Positions 13,161 to 14,174 of a DNA stretch of 14,174 bases are shown here, piece by piece. Source of the DNA: Bacteroidota bacterium (GTDB lineage: Bacteria > Bacteroidota > Bacteroidia > Chitinophagales > Chitinophagaceae); contig JAFAAT010000295.1 of NCBI GenBank assembly GCA_023426425.1, forward strand, positions 1 through 14,174, given 5' to 3'. The notes below the pieces were generated by a model. That model worked only from the letters and a program-made list of their open reading frames with translations, was not told where the DNA came from and did not search any database. How positions within the stretch are numbered: the first letter of the stretch is position 1; each line of letters opens with the position of its first letter. The position numbers were made by a program, and so were the translations under genes.

Positions 13161-14093
13161 CTATTTTGGCAGGAGTGCCTGAATTTCTTCCAGAATGTGA
13201 GGATTGTGGGCGTTGAACCAGGTGAATTCAGGGTCTTTTCGGAACCAGGTGAGCTGGCGTTTGGCGTAGTTGCGGGTGTGTTGTTTTATTTTTTCTACTG
13301 CCTCTTCGAGGGAGGAATTTCCATCTAAATAATTGAATAGCTCTGCGTAGCCGACTGTCTGGAGGTTTTTGAGATGGCGGTGGGGGTAGAGGTTTTTTAC
13401 TTCATGGAGGAGACCCTGGGACATCATTTGGTCTACGCGCAGGTTGATGCGGTTGTAGAGTTCTTCGCGGGGGAGGTCGAGTGCGGTTTTGATGATGCGG
13501 AAGGGGCGGATTTTGCGGTGGCCTTTGCGGAATTCGAGGATGCTGCGACCGGTGGAGCGTTTGAAGGTGAGGGCGCGGAGGAGGCGGGCGGGATTGGCTA
13601 ATTCGGCGCGGATGAAGAAGTCGGGGTCTTCGGTGCGGAGAGATTCCTGGAGCCAGAGGATGCCGTGGGATTTGTATTCTTTGAGGGTTGACTCTTCTAT
13701 TGCGGGATTGACGGGAGGCATGGGATCGAGGCCTTCGCAGAGGGCTTTGATGTAGAGGCCTGTACCTCCGCAGGCGATTGCGACGTTGTTGGTGGTGAAG
13801 ATTTCCTGAAGGTGGGTGAGGGCGATACTTTCGTAGTCTGCGGCGCTGAGGTCTTCGGTGATGGAGTGGTCGTTGATGAAATAGTGTTTTACGTGGGCTA
13901 GTTCTGATGGGGAGGGTTTAGCGGTGCCGATGGACATCTCGCGGTAACATTGACGGCTGTCGGCTGAGATGATGCTGGTGTGGAGTTGGAGGGCAAGGTT
14001 GATGGAGATGGCTGTTTTGCCTACGGCAGTGGGGCCTGCGATGACCAGGAGGGTTTTTGGGGAAAGGGACGCGGATGATGGTGAGATAGACAT
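13161..14093 (-). CDS. miaA: MiaA, tRNA dimethylallyltransferase
   Basis: This 310-aa enzyme transfers a dimethylallyl group to N6 of A37 in tRNAs that read UNN codons (i6A37). The P-loop GPTAVGKT is at residues 20-27, where it binds the diphosphate donor. SADSRQCYREMSIGTAKP (43-60) carries the catalytic Asp and the tRNA-contact region, followed by VKHYFINDHSITEDLSAADYE, the CGGTGLYIKAL loop and the late QTVGYAELFNYLDG and KQHTRNYAKRQLTWFRKD motifs. Length is normal and no key residue is missing. ATG 14093 gives a ~13-residue tail before the first strand. A terminator-like hairpin stands directly in front of the start. It converges with rlmN. Confidence 0.97.
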   Translation of the reverse strand: MSISPSSASLSPKTLLVIAGPTAVGKTAISINLALQLHTSIISADSRQCYREMSIGTAKPSPSELAHVKHYFINDHSITEDLSAADYESIALTHLQEIFTTNNVAIACGGTGLYIKALCEGLDPMPPVNPAIEESTLKEYKSHGILWLQESLRTEDPDFFIRAELANPARLLRALTFKRSTGRSILEFRKGHRKIRPFRIIKTALDLPREELYNRINLRVDQMMSQGLLHEVKNLYPHRHLKNLQTVGYAELFNYLDGNSSLEEAVEKIKQHTRNYAKRQLTWFRKDPEFTWFNAHNPHILEEIQALLPK

Positions 14094-14150
14094 AAAAAGA
14101 AGAAGACCTCAGTGTGAAACGAAAATATTCATTTCGGCGCTGAGGTCTTC
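14094..14150 (-). promoter_or_regulatory. Terminator-like hairpin abutting the miaA start
   Basis: GAAGACCTCAG (14102-14112) pairs perfectly with CTGAGGTCTTC (14140-14150). The 27-nt loop can form a small inner stem (CGAAA...TTTCG). On the minus strand a T-rich run (TTCTTTTT) follows and then the miaA ATG. It is either the terminator of a gene beyond the right edge or an attenuator in the miaA leader. No U-run follows on the plus strand. Confidence 0.5.
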
Positions 14151-14174
14151 AGAAATATTGAGACTAGCTACTAG

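Overview
The window looks like chromosomal DNA of a Bacteroidota, most likely a Chitinophagaceae/Sphingobacteriia-type organism. Three things point there: several -7 elements of the Bacteroidota form TAnnTTTG, exported proteins whose predicted signal-peptide cleavage falls just before Gln (a common pattern in this phylum), and a membrane protein with the GldL-like motif KxMHWPGA. I see no insertion sequence, phage gene, CRISPR array or rRNA.

Layout. (1) Positions 1-5018, minus strand: a four-gene cluster with the logic of a chaperone-usher surface-fibre system. It holds a small secreted pilin-like subunit (170 aa), a PapD-like periplasmic chaperone (274 aa), a secreted protein with three tandem copies of a related domain (519 aa), and the first 641 residues of a large outer-membrane beta-barrel protein that runs off the left edge. 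Each non-coding gap in the cluster carries a short perfect hairpin, and a 9-bp direct repeat lies upstream of the first gene. (2) 5284-5547, plus: a small TFIIB-type zinc-ribbon protein. (3) 5682-6639, minus: a PadR-family regulator overlapping a membrane protein with two GldL-like transmembrane repeats. (4) 6777-8608, plus: a TAnnTTTG element, a leader of about 180 nt full of short helices, then a GNAT acetyltransferase overlapping a COG3457-type PLP amino-acid racemase, and a terminator. (5) 8639-8786, minus: tRNA-Asn(GTT) with its own promoter and terminator. (6) 8767-11856, minus: a GT2 glycosyltransferase fused to a degenerate sugar-phosphotransferase-like module, and an SRPBCC plus GyrI-like protein ending in a clear terminator. 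(7) 11962-14150: rlmN (plus) converging on miaA (minus). Five 11-bp units lie between them, and a terminator-like hairpin abuts the miaA start.

How the genes work together. The left cluster probably builds a surface fibre or adhesin: the chaperone would escort the subunits and the barrel protein would export or anchor them. Assignment of the barrel as an usher is inference, because its C-terminal part is missing. The PadR/membrane pair is a typical regulator-with-partner unit, and an inverted repeat in front of padR may be its own operator. The GNAT and racemase overlap and are almost certainly co-translated; their leader RNA could regulate both. RlmN and MiaA are housekeeping RNA-modification enzymes.

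Start codons. In four minus-strand genes (519-aa protein, 170-aa pilin, GT2 fusion, SRPBCC protein) the longest reading frame begins at TTG. I moved each start to the first ATG, which gives normal N-termini. In two of them the TTG lies inside a likely promoter -7 element placed at the same distance from the ATG.
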